DNA of 64,000 bases from Edaphobacter lichenicola (GTDB lineage: Bacteria; Acidobacteriota; Terriglobia; Terriglobales; Acidobacteriaceae), in the NCBI RefSeq assembly GCF_025264645.1, contig NZ_CP073696.1, positions 5,580,001-5,644,000 on the forward strand, written 5' to 3'. A program made the position numbers and the translations under genes. The notes beneath the pieces are model-generated. The model was given only the letters and a program-made list of their open reading frames with translations, did no database searches and had not been told where the DNA came from. Each line of letters starts with the position of its first letter. The first letter of the stretch is position 1. Of this stretch, positions 25,619 to 33,475 are shown piece by piece.

Positions 25619-27337
25619 ATGCCGGTTCCCAAGCAATCCATCCCGATGCTCTGCCGACGCCTCTCAGCCATGGTCGTGCTTCTTCTCCTGGCGGCAACGC
25701 CCGTGTATGCGGCCCGTGGCCCTGAGCCTCCTCTGCGTATCCCTCTCGAAAGTCTTGGCTTTCAACCTCAGTCCACGCAGTTCATGCTCGGCGGCAGCTC
25801 CATGCTTACGCTGCACTACGTCGACGACCAGCATCTGCTCCTCACCTTCAGCGCGCGCCACCTTCTCAGGCGCCTGGTCGACGAGCCCGAGGACGATCAG
25901 GACCGCGCCATCGACGCCGTCCTTCTGGAGATTCCCTCCGGCCATGTCCTCGCCCGCACCACATGGCGTACGCACGACCACGGCCAGTATCTTTGGCCCC
26001 TCGGCCACGGCCACTTCCTCCTGCGCATCCGCGACTCCCTTACCACCTTCGCTCCCATGGCAAACCTGGCCACCGGGGAGCCCTTCGCCGAGACACCATT
26101 TCTAGTCACCGTCGATCGTCGCATCGCCGCCATCCACCTCACCCCCGACGCCGACCTTCTCACCATCGAAACGGTCAAACAAACTCCACCCAAACCCAAG
26201 CCAAAGCCAAATCTCTTTGGCCCCAACCCGCCCGAGCAGGCTCAGTTCGAACAGCCGACCAACGTGCAGATTAACTTCTACCGTCTCCACATGACCGATG
26301 CGGCGCCGGTTATCACACCCAAAGCAGCTGGTGCGGTCGTCGCAAGAAGAACAGGAAGCATCCCCGTCACCACTGCCGGTTATCTCGCCATCGTCGATCA
26401 GGGTCGCACCCACTACGCCTTCGACTTCCACTCTTACTCCGGCAAGGTCGACGAACTCGCTCCCTTCGACTCCACCTGCCCGCCATATCCCCTCTTTATC
26501 AGTCACAGCGAGTTCATCGCCTTCGGCTGCCGCAACGGCAAAACCATCCAGTCCGTTGGAGGCTTCAACATGCGCGGCCAGGAGATGTGGGAGCAGGGGA
26601 TCTTCGGCGACTTCTTCGCACCGTCTCTGGTCTATGCCCCTTCAAGCGGACGCTTCGCCTTCAGCCGCATCCTCTTGCGCGGATCCGCTATACCCGACCA
26701 ACCCGTCAGCTCCGACGAAGTCGGCGCCCAAAGCATAGTGGTCTATCAGACCGAAACGGGCAAGCAACTCCTCCACGCCGAGTGTTCTCCCGTCGAGCGC
26801 GCAGGTCAGAACTTCACGTTGTCACCGGATGGACTCTCTCTCGCTCTCGTCCACGCCGACGCGATCGAAATCTACCGCCTGCCACCCCTCAGTGAAAAAG
26901 ATCAAACTTCCGTCAAGCTCGCAGAGAACTCAGCGCCCGCCGAGACTGATCTTCCCATCCACTTCGCAGAAAAGCCCACGCCATCCTCCGAGGAGGCTGA
27001 CTCTACCGTTCAACCCGAGGCGCAGCCAGACAACGCCGTCGTCAGCCCCACCGCTGCAAGCAACGCAGCTACCAACTCCTCCGGGCAGACCTCCCAACCT
27101 GGGACTCACCGCAACGCTCCGACCTCCAACGATCTCGATGAGGTCACGGTCGATCAATCCGAACATCCCGATCAAGCTCCCGTACAACCCTCCGGCAACC
27201 CCGGTCAAGCCTCCGGCTCTGCTGCGGAGGCCTCCGGCGACGCAGCCCCCGAAGTCCACCGCAAGCCCCCCACCCTTTACACCCTTCCCGGAGACAAACC
27301 ACCAGCCTCCGCCCGTCCAAACGACACGCCGCAATAG
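25619..27337 (+). CDS. hypothetical secreted protein with beta-propeller-like body and low-complexity tail
   Basis: 572 aa. A signal peptide (hydrophobic core MVVLLLLAATPVYAA) predicts export. The body (~35-430) has repeating strand motifs of the type HLLLTFSARHLL, GHFLLRIRDSL, GYLAIVDQGRTHYAFD and FTLSPDGLSLALVHADAIEIYRLP, which suggest a WD40-like propeller, but I recognise no family. A PKPKPKPNLFGPNPP linker sits at about residue 190. The last ~140 residues are Pro/Ala/Ser/Glu rich and surely disordered. ATG at 25619; an internal ATG ten codons later is also usable. Function unknown. Confidence 0.75.
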   Translation: MPVPKQSIPMLCRRLSAMVVLLLLAATPVYAARGPEPPLRIPLESLGFQPQSTQFMLGGSSMLTLHYVDDQHLLLTFSARHLLRRLVDEPEDDQDRAIDAVLLEIPSGHVLARTTWRTHDHGQYLWPLGHGHFLLRIRDSLTTFAPMANLATGEPFAETPFLVTVDRRIAAIHLTPDADLLTIETVKQTPPKPKPKPNLFGPNPPEQAQFEQPTNVQINFYRLHMTDAAPVITPKAAGAVVARRTGSIPVTTAGYLAIVDQGRTHYAFDFHSYSGKVDELAPFDSTCPPYPLFISHSEFIAFGCRNGKTIQSVGGFNMRGQEMWEQGIFGDFFAPSLVYAPSSGRFAFSRILLRGSAIPDQPVSSDEVGAQSIVVYQTETGKQLLHAECSPVERAGQNFTLSPDGLSLALVHADAIEIYRLPPLSEKDQTSVKLAENSAPAETDLPIHFAEKPTPSSEEADSTVQPEAQPDNAVVSPTAASNAATNSSGQTSQPGTHRNAPTSNDLDEVTVDQSEHPDQAPVQPSGNPGQASGSAAEASGDAAPEVHRKPPTLYTLPGDKPPASARPNDTPQ

Positions 27338-27377
27338 CAGCTTCGGTTCGCACCTCATTGCAGAGAAATCTATTAGG

Positions 27378-27410
27378 TCGTCATTCTGAGCGGAGCGAAG
27401 AATCCCTGTA
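27378..27410. repeat. short dispersed repeat (GTCATTCTGAGCGGAGCGAAGAATCCC type)
   Basis: Reads CGTCATTCTGAGCGG then AGCGAAGAATCCCTGTA. Similar in layout (GTCATTC...GCG...AATC) to the elements at 14571 and 33063 but a separate subtype. It lies in the 294-bp gap between the secreted protein gene and rpsT. Noncoding. From memory this type of element recurs in Terriglobales genomes; that cannot be checked here. Confidence 0.55.
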
Positions 27411-27631
27411 TTTTGCTCGTGGCGCCGAGATTCAAAGCAAAGGCAACGTTCACCCAGGGGAGACAGAACGCGCCATTCAATGCAGATTGCAGAGGAGTCG
27501 CAATCAAAGAGAAAGGCCAGCCGCGGTCTCCCGTAGCCAGCCTCTTCAAAACGTTTGCTTTTCGTGTCACCCCGGAGGGAGTCTGCTGGATCAGCGTCTC
27601 TATGCGCTGAAACCAGCGCAACAACTAAAAA

Positions 27632-27910
27632 TTAAGCAGCTTTCTTCGTCGCAACAGCCTTCACACGAGCATTCAAACGGCTCTTGTACCGGCTTGCGGT
27701 GTTCTTATGCAGAACGCCCTTCTGCACGCTCTTATCGAGGATCGATGCCGTCTCGCGGTACTGGGTGGTTGCCGCGGCATGGTCGCCCTTGGCGATCGCC
27801 TCACGCAGTTGGCGCAGGGTTCCGCGCAGCTTGCTCTTGTTCGAGCGGTTTACCGCAGTCTTTGTTACGGTCTGACGTGCGCGCTTCAACGACGAAACAT
27901 GATTTGCCAT
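27632..27910 (-). CDS. rpsT: 30S ribosomal protein S20
   Basis: Small-subunit protein S20 that binds 16S rRNA, 92 aa and strongly basic. The opening MANHVSSLKRARQTVTK with NRSNKSKLRGTLRQLREAI and the HKNTASRYKSRLNARVKA ending is the standard S20 pattern. ATG at 27910 with a purine-rich SD (GAGAGAAGAGAG). A possible upstream promoter on the minus strand is TTGAGT-18 nt-TACAAA within about 27920-27965, but I am not sure of it. Confidence 0.97.
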   Translation of the reverse strand: MANHVSSLKRARQTVTKTAVNRSNKSKLRGTLRQLREAIAKGDHAAATTQYRETASILDKSVQKGVLHKNTASRYKSRLNARVKAVATKKAA

Positions 27911-28393
27911 AAACTCTCTTCTCTCAACCCGTACATTTGTAGGGGAAAATGGGATGCAGACTCAAGGCCAGCCGACTCTGCTTTCCAGTCACAGCCTTGA
28001 GCGGCGATAAAGAAGCCTGCCGCACTCCCTGCAATATCTAAGTCTACGGAACTCCAGCCCTCCGGTCAACCATTTCCCGACTAAAATCACCTCCTCCAGC
28101 CCTTTCCCCAGCATCTAATCCACAGCGGATATGGTTTGCCCATCACCCACTCCCGGCGCCCATTCAAGATCAATTCATGATTTATCCCTTGACGTCGGCC
28201 AGCCCACGTTCTACTCTTCACCCATCTTCGACACTCGCTTGGCACTTCCAGCCAATCCGGTCGCAGTCAGAGGGCGCAGCCAATGCGCCACCAGCCAGTG
28301 CCCGCGCCATCCCCGCAAAACGCCATACAAATCTCCCAAGTCAACCGGCCCAATATTTAACCCAGCTCCCCCTGACGGAGGTCAGCACACTAC
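27911..28393. other. intergenic region between divergent rpsT and phoH
   Basis: 483 bp with no supported gene. It carries the rpsT promoter region on the left and a good sigma70-type promoter for phoH at 28189-28217, which leaves a ~170-nt phoH leader. No known riboswitch fold was recognised in that leader. Confidence 0.6.
28189..28217 (+). promoter_or_regulatory. sigma70-type promoter upstream of phoH
   Basis: TTGACG (28189-28194), a 17-nt spacer, and TACTCT (28212-28217). The -35 matches 5 of 6 consensus bases and the spacing is ideal. It points to the phoH operon. Confidence 0.6.
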
Positions 28394-29431
28394 TTGATCA
28401 AAAAATCCCTGGAAATCACGCCTGGCATTGAGCCCCTGTACGGGACCCACGACGAAAACCTCCGCCTCCTCGAGGACAAACTCAACGTCACGATCGATCT
28501 CCGCTCCGACGCCATTCACGTTACCGGCGATCCCGCCAGCGTGGCTCGCGTCGAACAACTCTTCCTCGACTTCGACTCTCTCCGTAAATCCGGCATCAAC
28601 CTCCACAACGGCGAACTCCACGGCATGCTCAAGCTTCTCGTCGCCGACCCAGCCATCACCCTCAAATCCCTCGTCGACGCAGGCAAACAGCGCTCCGCAG
28701 GCGTCAAACGCATGGTTCAGCCCCGTTCACCCAACCAGCGCAAGTACGTCGAGGCCATCGAGCAGTCCGATATGACCTTCGGCCTCGGCCCCGCCGGCAC
28801 CGGAAAAACCTACCTCGCCGTCGCCATGGCCGTCAGCGCCCTCATGGCCAAAAAAGTCAGCCGCATCATCCTGGTCCGTCCCGCAGTCGAAGCTGGCGAA
28901 CGCCTCGGCTTCCTCCCCGGCTCCCTCCAGGAAAAAGTCGACCCCTACCTCCGCCCCCTCTACGACGCCCTCTACGATCTCCTCGACCCCATCAAGGTTG
29001 ACAAGCTCCTCGAGTCCAACGTCATCGAAGTGGCGCCACTCGCCTTCATGCGTGGCCGAACCCTCTCCGACGCCTTCATCATCATGGACGAAGCCCAGAA
29101 CACCACCATGGAACAGATGAAGATGTTCGTCACCCGTCTTGGCAACAACTCCAAGGCCGTCATCACCGGCGACCTCACCCAGACCGATCTGCCCAACCCG
29201 AAGAAATCCGGCCTCCTCGAAGCTCTCCACGTCCTCGACGGCGTCGAAGGCATTCGCTTCTGCCACTTCGAAGACGTTGACGTCGTCCGCCACCAACTCG
29301 TTCAGCGCATCGTCCGCGCCTACGACAGCTACGGCAAGGCCCAGCAGCAGCTTCCGCTCCCCATCGGCGAAGCCGCTCTGCCCGACCCGAACCTCGCCCC
29401 AACGGCCAAACCCATACCAAAACCCCAATAA
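28394..29431 (+). CDS. phoH: PhoH family ATPase (YbeZ-type)
   Basis: PhoH-like P-loop ATPase, 345 aa, linked to RNA metabolism and usually found beside ybeY. A small N-terminal KH-like region (to ~90) precedes the PhoH domain: Walker A GLGPAGTGKT (130-139), LVRPAVEAGERLGFLPG, the Walker B-like IIMDEAQNTT, and ITGDLTQTDLP. The start must be TTG at 28394: the next in-frame codon triplets upstream hit TGA at 28373 with no other start codon between, and GGAGG sits at 28377-28381. It heads the phoH-GH16-ybeY-corC run; a hairpin follows its stop. Confidence 0.94.
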   Translation: MIKKSLEITPGIEPLYGTHDENLRLLEDKLNVTIDLRSDAIHVTGDPASVARVEQLFLDFDSLRKSGINLHNGELHGMLKLLVADPAITLKSLVDAGKQRSAGVKRMVQPRSPNQRKYVEAIEQSDMTFGLGPAGTGKTYLAVAMAVSALMAKKVSRIILVRPAVEAGERLGFLPGSLQEKVDPYLRPLYDALYDLLDPIKVDKLLESNVIEVAPLAFMRGRTLSDAFIIMDEAQNTTMEQMKMFVTRLGNNSKAVITGDLTQTDLPNPKKSGLLEALHVLDGVEGIRFCHFEDVDVVRHQLVQRIVRAYDSYGKAQQQLPLPIGEAALPDPNLAPTAKPIPKPQ

Positions 29432-29457
29432 ATTCAACCAATCTGCGATAATCAATC

Positions 29458-29482
29458 ACAGGGGGCGAATCCAGCCCCCTGT
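29458..29482 (+). terminator. hairpin between phoH and the GH16 gene
   Basis: Perfect 9-bp stem ACAGGGGGC (29458-29466) / GCCCCCTGT (29474-29482), 7-nt loop, no T-run after it. It may act as a partial terminator or an mRNA-stabilising stem that separates phoH from the coupled GH16-ybeY-corC part. Confidence 0.5.
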
Positions 29483-29507
29483 TGATATTGAGCACCTGCT
29501 CTCTACC

Positions 29508-30416
29508 ATGATCACCACGGAACCCCCAAGTACTATCTCCAACCCCGCGCCCCGCCGGTATCTCTGGACGCGCAGCCTCACTCGCGCCTGCCTTGCAGTC
29601 CTTCTCGCAGCCGGCATCACCTGCAGCGCCCAGTCCCCGACAACCTCGAGCCCCACCTGGCGGCTCACCTGGAGCGACGAGTTCAACGGTCCCAACGGCT
29701 CCTCCCCCGACCCCGCCAAGTGGAACTTCGTCATCAGCGGTAACGGCTTCGGCAACCACGAACTCGAGTCCTACACCAACCGTCCAGTCAACGCCCATCA
29801 GCAGGATGGTCACCTCATCATCACGGCCCTCAAGGAAAACCACACCGGCCCCGACGGCATCTCCCAGCCTTACACCTCCGCCCGCATCCTCACCAAAGGC
29901 CACTTCTCCCAGCCCTACGGACGCTTTGAAGCCCGCATGCAGCTTCCCACCGGCAAAGGCATCTGGCCCGCCTTCTGGCTCCTCGGCAGCGATATCGACA
30001 TCAACCCGTGGCCCAAATCCGGCGAGATCGACATCATGGAGAACATCGGCGATCCGTCAACCATCTACAGCACCCTCCATGGCCCCGGCTACAGCGCCGA
30101 TCACGCGATCCCCGCAAAGTTCACCCTCCCGACCGGCGAATCTGTTACCGACGGCTTCCATCTTTACTCTGTCGAGTGGGCGCCAAACGACATCAAGTTC
30201 TTCTTCGACGATCACCTCATCGCGCATCGCACCCCCGCCGATCTCCCCCCAGGCGGCCACTGGGCCTTCGACCATCCCTTCTTCATCCTTCTCAACCTGG
30301 CCGTAGGCGGCGGATGGCCCGGCAACCCCGACGCCACCACCACCTTCCCCCAGCAGATGCTCGTAGACTACGTCCGCGTCTATCAACCAGCGAACAGCCC
30401 GAAGCCAATCCAATGA
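29508..30416 (+). CDS. glycoside hydrolase family 16 (beta-glucanase/laminarinase-like), secreted
   Basis: 302 aa from ATG 29508. An N-terminal signal with the core ACLAVLLAAGITCSA predicts export. The GH16 jelly-roll runs from WRLTWSDEFNG to the end; the catalytic motif E173-I-D-I-M-E178 (GEIDIMENIG) gives the nucleophile and acid/base. YGRFEARMQLPTGKGIWPAFW and the closing LLNLAVGGGWPGNP are typical of beta-1,3-glucanases. It hydrolyses beta-1,3 or mixed-linkage glucans. The last codons overlap the ybeY start as ATGA, so a polysaccharidase is coupled to an rRNA maturation gene, an odd pairing. A frame extending upstream into phoH is not the start. Confidence 0.9.
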   Translation: MITTEPPSTISNPAPRRYLWTRSLTRACLAVLLAAGITCSAQSPTTSSPTWRLTWSDEFNGPNGSSPDPAKWNFVISGNGFGNHELESYTNRPVNAHQQDGHLIITALKENHTGPDGISQPYTSARILTKGHFSQPYGRFEARMQLPTGKGIWPAFWLLGSDIDINPWPKSGEIDIMENIGDPSTIYSTLHGPGYSADHAIPAKFTLPTGESVTDGFHLYSVEWAPNDIKFFFDDHLIAHRTPADLPPGGHWAFDHPFFILLNLAVGGGWPGNPDATTTFPQQMLVDYVRVYQPANSPKPIQ

Positions 30417-31060
30417 TCACCATCGAGCCAACCAAGTCGAACCTCGAAGAAAGCCTGTCTCGCTCCGGCCTGACCAGCTTTCTCAACCGGGCTCGTCTCG
30501 CCGTCGGCCTCCGGGGTGAAGTCGAAGTCTTGTTGTCAGACGACTCAACCCTGCTTCGTCTCAACAAATCCTTCCGCGGCAAAAACAAGCCAACCGACGT
30601 TCTCAGCTTTCCCGGGCCGCCGCAGATCAAAGGCCAGCCCGCTCATGCCGGAGACCTCGCGATCTCGCTCGAAACCGCCGCACGCCAGGCTGACAGCTTC
30701 GGCCACCCACTGCGTGACGAGGTGCGAATCCTCCTCCTCCACGGTCTGCTTCACCTCTCCGGCCTCGATCACGAGACTGACAACGGGGAGATGGCCACTC
30801 GCGAAAGTCACCTGCGTCGCCAACTCCGTCTCCCCAACACACTCATCGAGCGAACGTCAGCGCTCCCGCGAAAATCGCCGCCACGCGCAGTTAAAAAGAG
30901 CGCTCTACGCTTGAAAAAACCGTCCGCCAGTAAAGGAACGTCATCTCGACCAAAGGCGGCGCTTTATGCTGCCGCAGTGGAGAGACCCCCGCATTCACCT
31001 CGAACCACCACAAAAGCGAAAAGCGCAAAAACAAAACACAATTCAAGGCGGACAGCATGA
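30413..31060 (+). CDS. ybeY: endoribonuclease YbeY with a long basic C-terminal tail
   Basis: YbeY is a metal-dependent RNase involved in 16S rRNA 3' maturation and ribosome quality control. 215 aa, where the family is ~150. The core holds NKSFRGKNKPTDVLSFP and the zinc motif H110-GLL-H114-LSGLD-H120 (HGLLHLSGLDHE). Residues ~146-215 are a Lys/Arg/Ser/Pro-rich tail that is not part of the family; the DNA for residues ~176-195 reads like a dispersed intergenic repeat (30939-30996). ATG 30413 overlaps the GH16 stop by 4 nt, and its own stop overlaps corC by 4 nt. Confidence 0.93.
   Translation: MITIEPTKSNLEESLSRSGLTSFLNRARLAVGLRGEVEVLLSDDSTLLRLNKSFRGKNKPTDVLSFPGPPQIKGQPAHAGDLAISLETAARQADSFGHPLRDEVRILLLHGLLHLSGLDHETDNGEMATRESHLRRQLRLPNTLIERTSALPRKSPPRAVKKSALRLKKPSASKGTSSRPKAALYAAAVERPPHSPRTTTKAKSAKTKHNSRRTA
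30939..30996. repeat. dispersed repeat-like sequence inside the ybeY 3' end
   Basis: Begins CGTCATCTCGACCAAAG, has a GGCGGC...GCTGCC stem in the middle and ends GTGGAGAGACCCCCGCATTC. The layout GTCAT-...-GAGA/GAAT-CCC matches the other GTCATTC-type elements in this window. I recall such GTCAT-CTCGACC...GTGGAGAGACC units as intergenic repeats in related genomes. Here it is in frame and translated. Confidence 0.45.
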
Positions 31061-32526
31061 CTCCCGCCGTCGCCTACACCATCGTGCTCATCGTCCTGCT
31101 GGCTATCCTCGCCCTCGCGGCCTACGTCGACCGCATCTACTCCGAGATGGGTAAATTCCTTGCCCGCGAGTATCAGGACAACATCGATTCCTGGGAGCGA
31201 GTCGTCGAACCGCGCCTTCGCCTCGGTCGCGAGTCCATTGCTCTCTCTGCCTCTGTCCTCCGCCAGCTCACCCTGGCCACGCTCGCCCTCCTCTCGGGCC
31301 TCCGTCTCTACACCCACACCAGCCTCGTCCCCACTCTTGCCCGTACTCCAACCACCGGCGAGGTCATTCGCGCCGCCTTCGAACTCATCCTCCTCATCCT
31401 CATCTTCGACCGTCTCATCCCTCAGCTCCTCTTCTCTCGCACACGCGGCCTCTGGATCAACCGCATCCGCCCCCTCCTGCAGGTGCTCTTCTACCTCATC
31501 CTGCCGGTCACCCTCCTCCTCGGCCTTTTACTCTCCATCGCCGCACTGGCCGAACCAGAAGACACCGAAGAAGAGGACCACCCCTCCGAAGCCATGGACG
31601 CTCTCCTCGAAGCCGGCGAAGAAGAGGGCATCCTCGAAGAGTCTGACCGCGAACTCGTGCGCTCAGCCGTCGAGTTCGGCGACAAGATCGTCCTCGAGGT
31701 CATGACCCCACGCCCCGAGATCTTCAGCATTCCCGGCACCCTCAACCTCCAGGAGTTCACCGCCGTCATCAACGAGCACGCCTTCTCCCGCGTCCCCGTC
31801 TACTCCGGCTCGCTCGACCACGTCACCGGCATCGCCTTCGCGCGCGACCTCCTCAAAGTTCTCGACGCCGAGGCCACCGTCCTCACCGTCGCTCAGATCC
31901 AGCGCCCCGCCGCCTTCGTCCCTGAGACAAAAAAAGTAGCCGAGCTCCTCCGCGAGATGCAGCGTGAAAAGCAGCACATGCGTATCGTCATCGACGAGTA
32001 CGGGAGCGTCGCTGGTCTCGTCACCATTGAAGATCTCCTCGAAGCCATCGTCGGCAACATCGCCGATGAGCACGACGAACCTGAAGCCGACGACGAACCC
32101 ATCCGCGAACCCAACGGCGCCTACGTCGTCTCCGGCTCCTTCGAACTCTCCCGGCTCCGCGATCTCTTCGCCGACCAGTTCGAGCCAAACCACCGCGGAA
32201 CTCGCCCCGCTGAAGACGGCGAATTCCATGACCCTGAAGACGAAGAGTCCGAATCAGTCGAGGCAAACTACGACCGCGCCGAAGGCCGTCAGGAAGGCTT
32301 CGAACTCGTCGACGCTCGCGACACCCGCGACGATCCCACCGCCCTTCGCCTGCCCGAACACTACGAATCCACCACCCTCGGTGGCCTCGTCTCCGAGATC
32401 GCCGGTCACATCCCCCTCCCCGGCGAAGTAGTCGAAGAGGACGGCCTACGCCTCGAAGTCCTGGCCAGCACCGACCGCCGCATCGACCGCATCCGCGTCA
32501 GCCTAACCCACCCCGCCGCCGCCTGA
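31057..32526 (+). CDS. hemolysin/CorC-family CBS-domain membrane protein
   Basis: 489 aa. Three or four N-terminal helices (VLIVLLAILALAAYVDRIY; LTLATLALLSGLRLY; AFELILLILIFDRLIPQLLF; VLFYLILPVTLLLGLLLSIAAL) are followed by the acidic 'EEEGILEESDRELVRSAVEF' linker helix, a CBS pair (VMTPRPEIFSIP..., split near 230; IVIDEYGSVAGLVTIEDLLE) and a C-terminal CorC/HlyC transporter-associated domain (FELSRLRDLF; ALRLPEHYESTTLGGLVSEIAGHIP). An acidic stretch interrupts the last domain. Members are tied to Mg2+/Co2+ handling. The gene commonly follows ybeY; ATG 31057 overlaps its stop by 4 nt. Confidence 0.92.
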   Translation: MTPAVAYTIVLIVLLAILALAAYVDRIYSEMGKFLAREYQDNIDSWERVVEPRLRLGRESIALSASVLRQLTLATLALLSGLRLYTHTSLVPTLARTPTTGEVIRAAFELILLILIFDRLIPQLLFSRTRGLWINRIRPLLQVLFYLILPVTLLLGLLLSIAALAEPEDTEEEDHPSEAMDALLEAGEEEGILEESDRELVRSAVEFGDKIVLEVMTPRPEIFSIPGTLNLQEFTAVINEHAFSRVPVYSGSLDHVTGIAFARDLLKVLDAEATVLTVAQIQRPAAFVPETKKVAELLREMQREKQHMRIVIDEYGSVAGLVTIEDLLEAIVGNIADEHDEPEADDEPIREPNGAYVVSGSFELSRLRDLFADQFEPNHRGTRPAEDGEFHDPEDEESESVEANYDRAEGRQEGFELVDARDTRDDPTALRLPEHYESTTLGGLVSEIAGHIPLPGEVVEEDGLRLEVLASTDRRIDRIRVSLTHPAAA

Positions 32527-32623
32527 CACCGTCGCCACTCCAAAGTCGCGTGTTGTTGCTGTTGCAGAGTGGCCAGCAATGAGCAAGACAATGGAATTCC
32601 GGCATCGGAAACAGAAAAGCCAA

Positions 32624-32962
32624 CTACTCGAAATGGCGAGCCAGACCCAACCATTTGTCCTGAGCAATAAAGACCAATAAGACGCCACCGCCGAGCGAAC
32701 ATAATATTGACCCTAAGAACGATATCGGAATCTGCAGTAGGTTTCGATAAGCCCAAAGGCCGCGCAGTATCAACCAGACAATCGGAATTTGAAACAGCCA
32801 GAAACTAAACCAAAGGGCATTTGCCGCTGTGCTCATCCGCATGGCCTGTTCGTGCGTCAACGGGCTGTCGAGGACCAAGGCAGTAGACGCCATAGAGAGC
32901 GCTGCTAGTCCTGACGCGGTAAGCACCAATACCAGAAGTACGATCCGTGTCCGTGTCATCAC
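32624..32962 (-). CDS. hypothetical membrane protein
   Basis: 112 aa with three hydrophobic segments (IVLLVLVLTASGLAALSMAS; ALWFSFWLFQIPIVWLILRG; ISFLGSILCSLGGGVLLVFI). No family recognised. GTG or ATG start region at 32962. Convergent with corC; a repeat-rich noncoding stretch lies upstream of it. Confidence 0.65.
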   Translation of the reverse strand: MMTRTRIVLLVLVLTASGLAALSMASTALVLDSPLTHEQAMRMSTAANALWFSFWLFQIPIVWLILRGLWAYRNLLQIPISFLGSILCSLGGGVLLVFIAQDKWLGLARHFE

Positions 32963-33000
32963 GTCGTTGATGGTAATCCCAAAAACATCAGAATGACACT

Positions 33001-33048
33001 GTCGTTGTCGTTGTCGTTGCTGTTGCTGTTGTCGTTGCTGTTGCTGTT
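33001..33048. repeat. hexanucleotide tandem tract GTCGTT/GCTGTT
   Basis: Eight consecutive hexamers in the order GTCGTT x3, GCTGTT x2, GTCGTT, GCTGTT x2. On the minus strand this reads as AAC-AGC and AAC-GAC codons (Asn-Ser/Asn-Asp), but no gene with a start and homology contains it. It abuts the dispersed repeat at 33063. Confidence 0.85.
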
Positions 33049-33062
33049 GTCTGCCTTTTGGT

Positions 33063-33096
33063 TGTCATTCCGCAGCGCAGCGGAGGAATCTGCTTC
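33063..33096. repeat. short dispersed repeat (GTCATTCCGCAGCGC...GGAATCTGC), copy 2
   Basis: TGTCATTCCGCAGCGCAGCGG followed by AGGAATCTGCTTCC; the outer blocks are identical to those at 14571-14601. The inner part GCAGCGCAGCGG is imperfectly self-complementary, as in REP-like units. Confidence 0.7.
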
Positions 33097-33422
33097 CAAA
33101 CGACAAGCCATAGGCGGAAGAAACCCTTGACTCCTCGTCCCTGCCGAAAATCTGTCAACCCCCAAAACCCGTAAGCTGCACAAAATGAACCACATCCACG
33201 TGGCGTATGAGTTACTACCAACCCGCTATAATTAAATCAGCCTCAAAAAACATTCGAAGAAAGCTCAACCGGTATGGATCTCGAACGCTAAACCTTTTGT
33301 TTGGAGATATTTAGCTGTAAACCTTTTAGAATGACATTTTTGCGAGACTTGCTTTTCGTAAAGTGTTGATATAAATAATCTTACGAATAGGGATGGGGGG
33401 GGGGGTACCTCCCAGAAAGACC

Positions 33423-33449
33423 AAAGGCCCGGATCCTATCCGGGCCTTT
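33423..33449 (-). terminator. intrinsic terminator of mreB
   Basis: Perfect 12-bp stem AAAGGCCCGGAT (33423-33434) / ATCCGGGCCTTT (33438-33449) with a 3-nt loop, 27 nt past the mreB stop. On the minus strand the stem ends in TTT with a further TCTTTC close by. Confidence 0.85.
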
Positions 33450-33475
33450 CCAACAGGAGTCGCAGCTAAAACCAA

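Larger units (their letters stand above)
32963..33475. other. repeat-rich intergenic region upstream of mreB's 3' end
   Basis: About 510 bp with no supported gene. In order it holds the hexamer tract (33001-33048), a GTCATTCCGCAGCGC repeat (33063-33096), an AT-rich stretch with a TATAAT at about 33226-33231, an 11-G run (33395-33405) and the mreB terminator (33423-33449). Confidence 0.65.

Noticed and set aside
29139..29507. Longer GH16 start inside phoH
   Set aside because: The added residues are a Ser/Thr/Pro shadow of phoH; a signal peptide begins at ATG 29508.
33001..33048. CRISPR-like array
   Set aside because: Units are only 6 bp with no spacers; no cas genes in the window.
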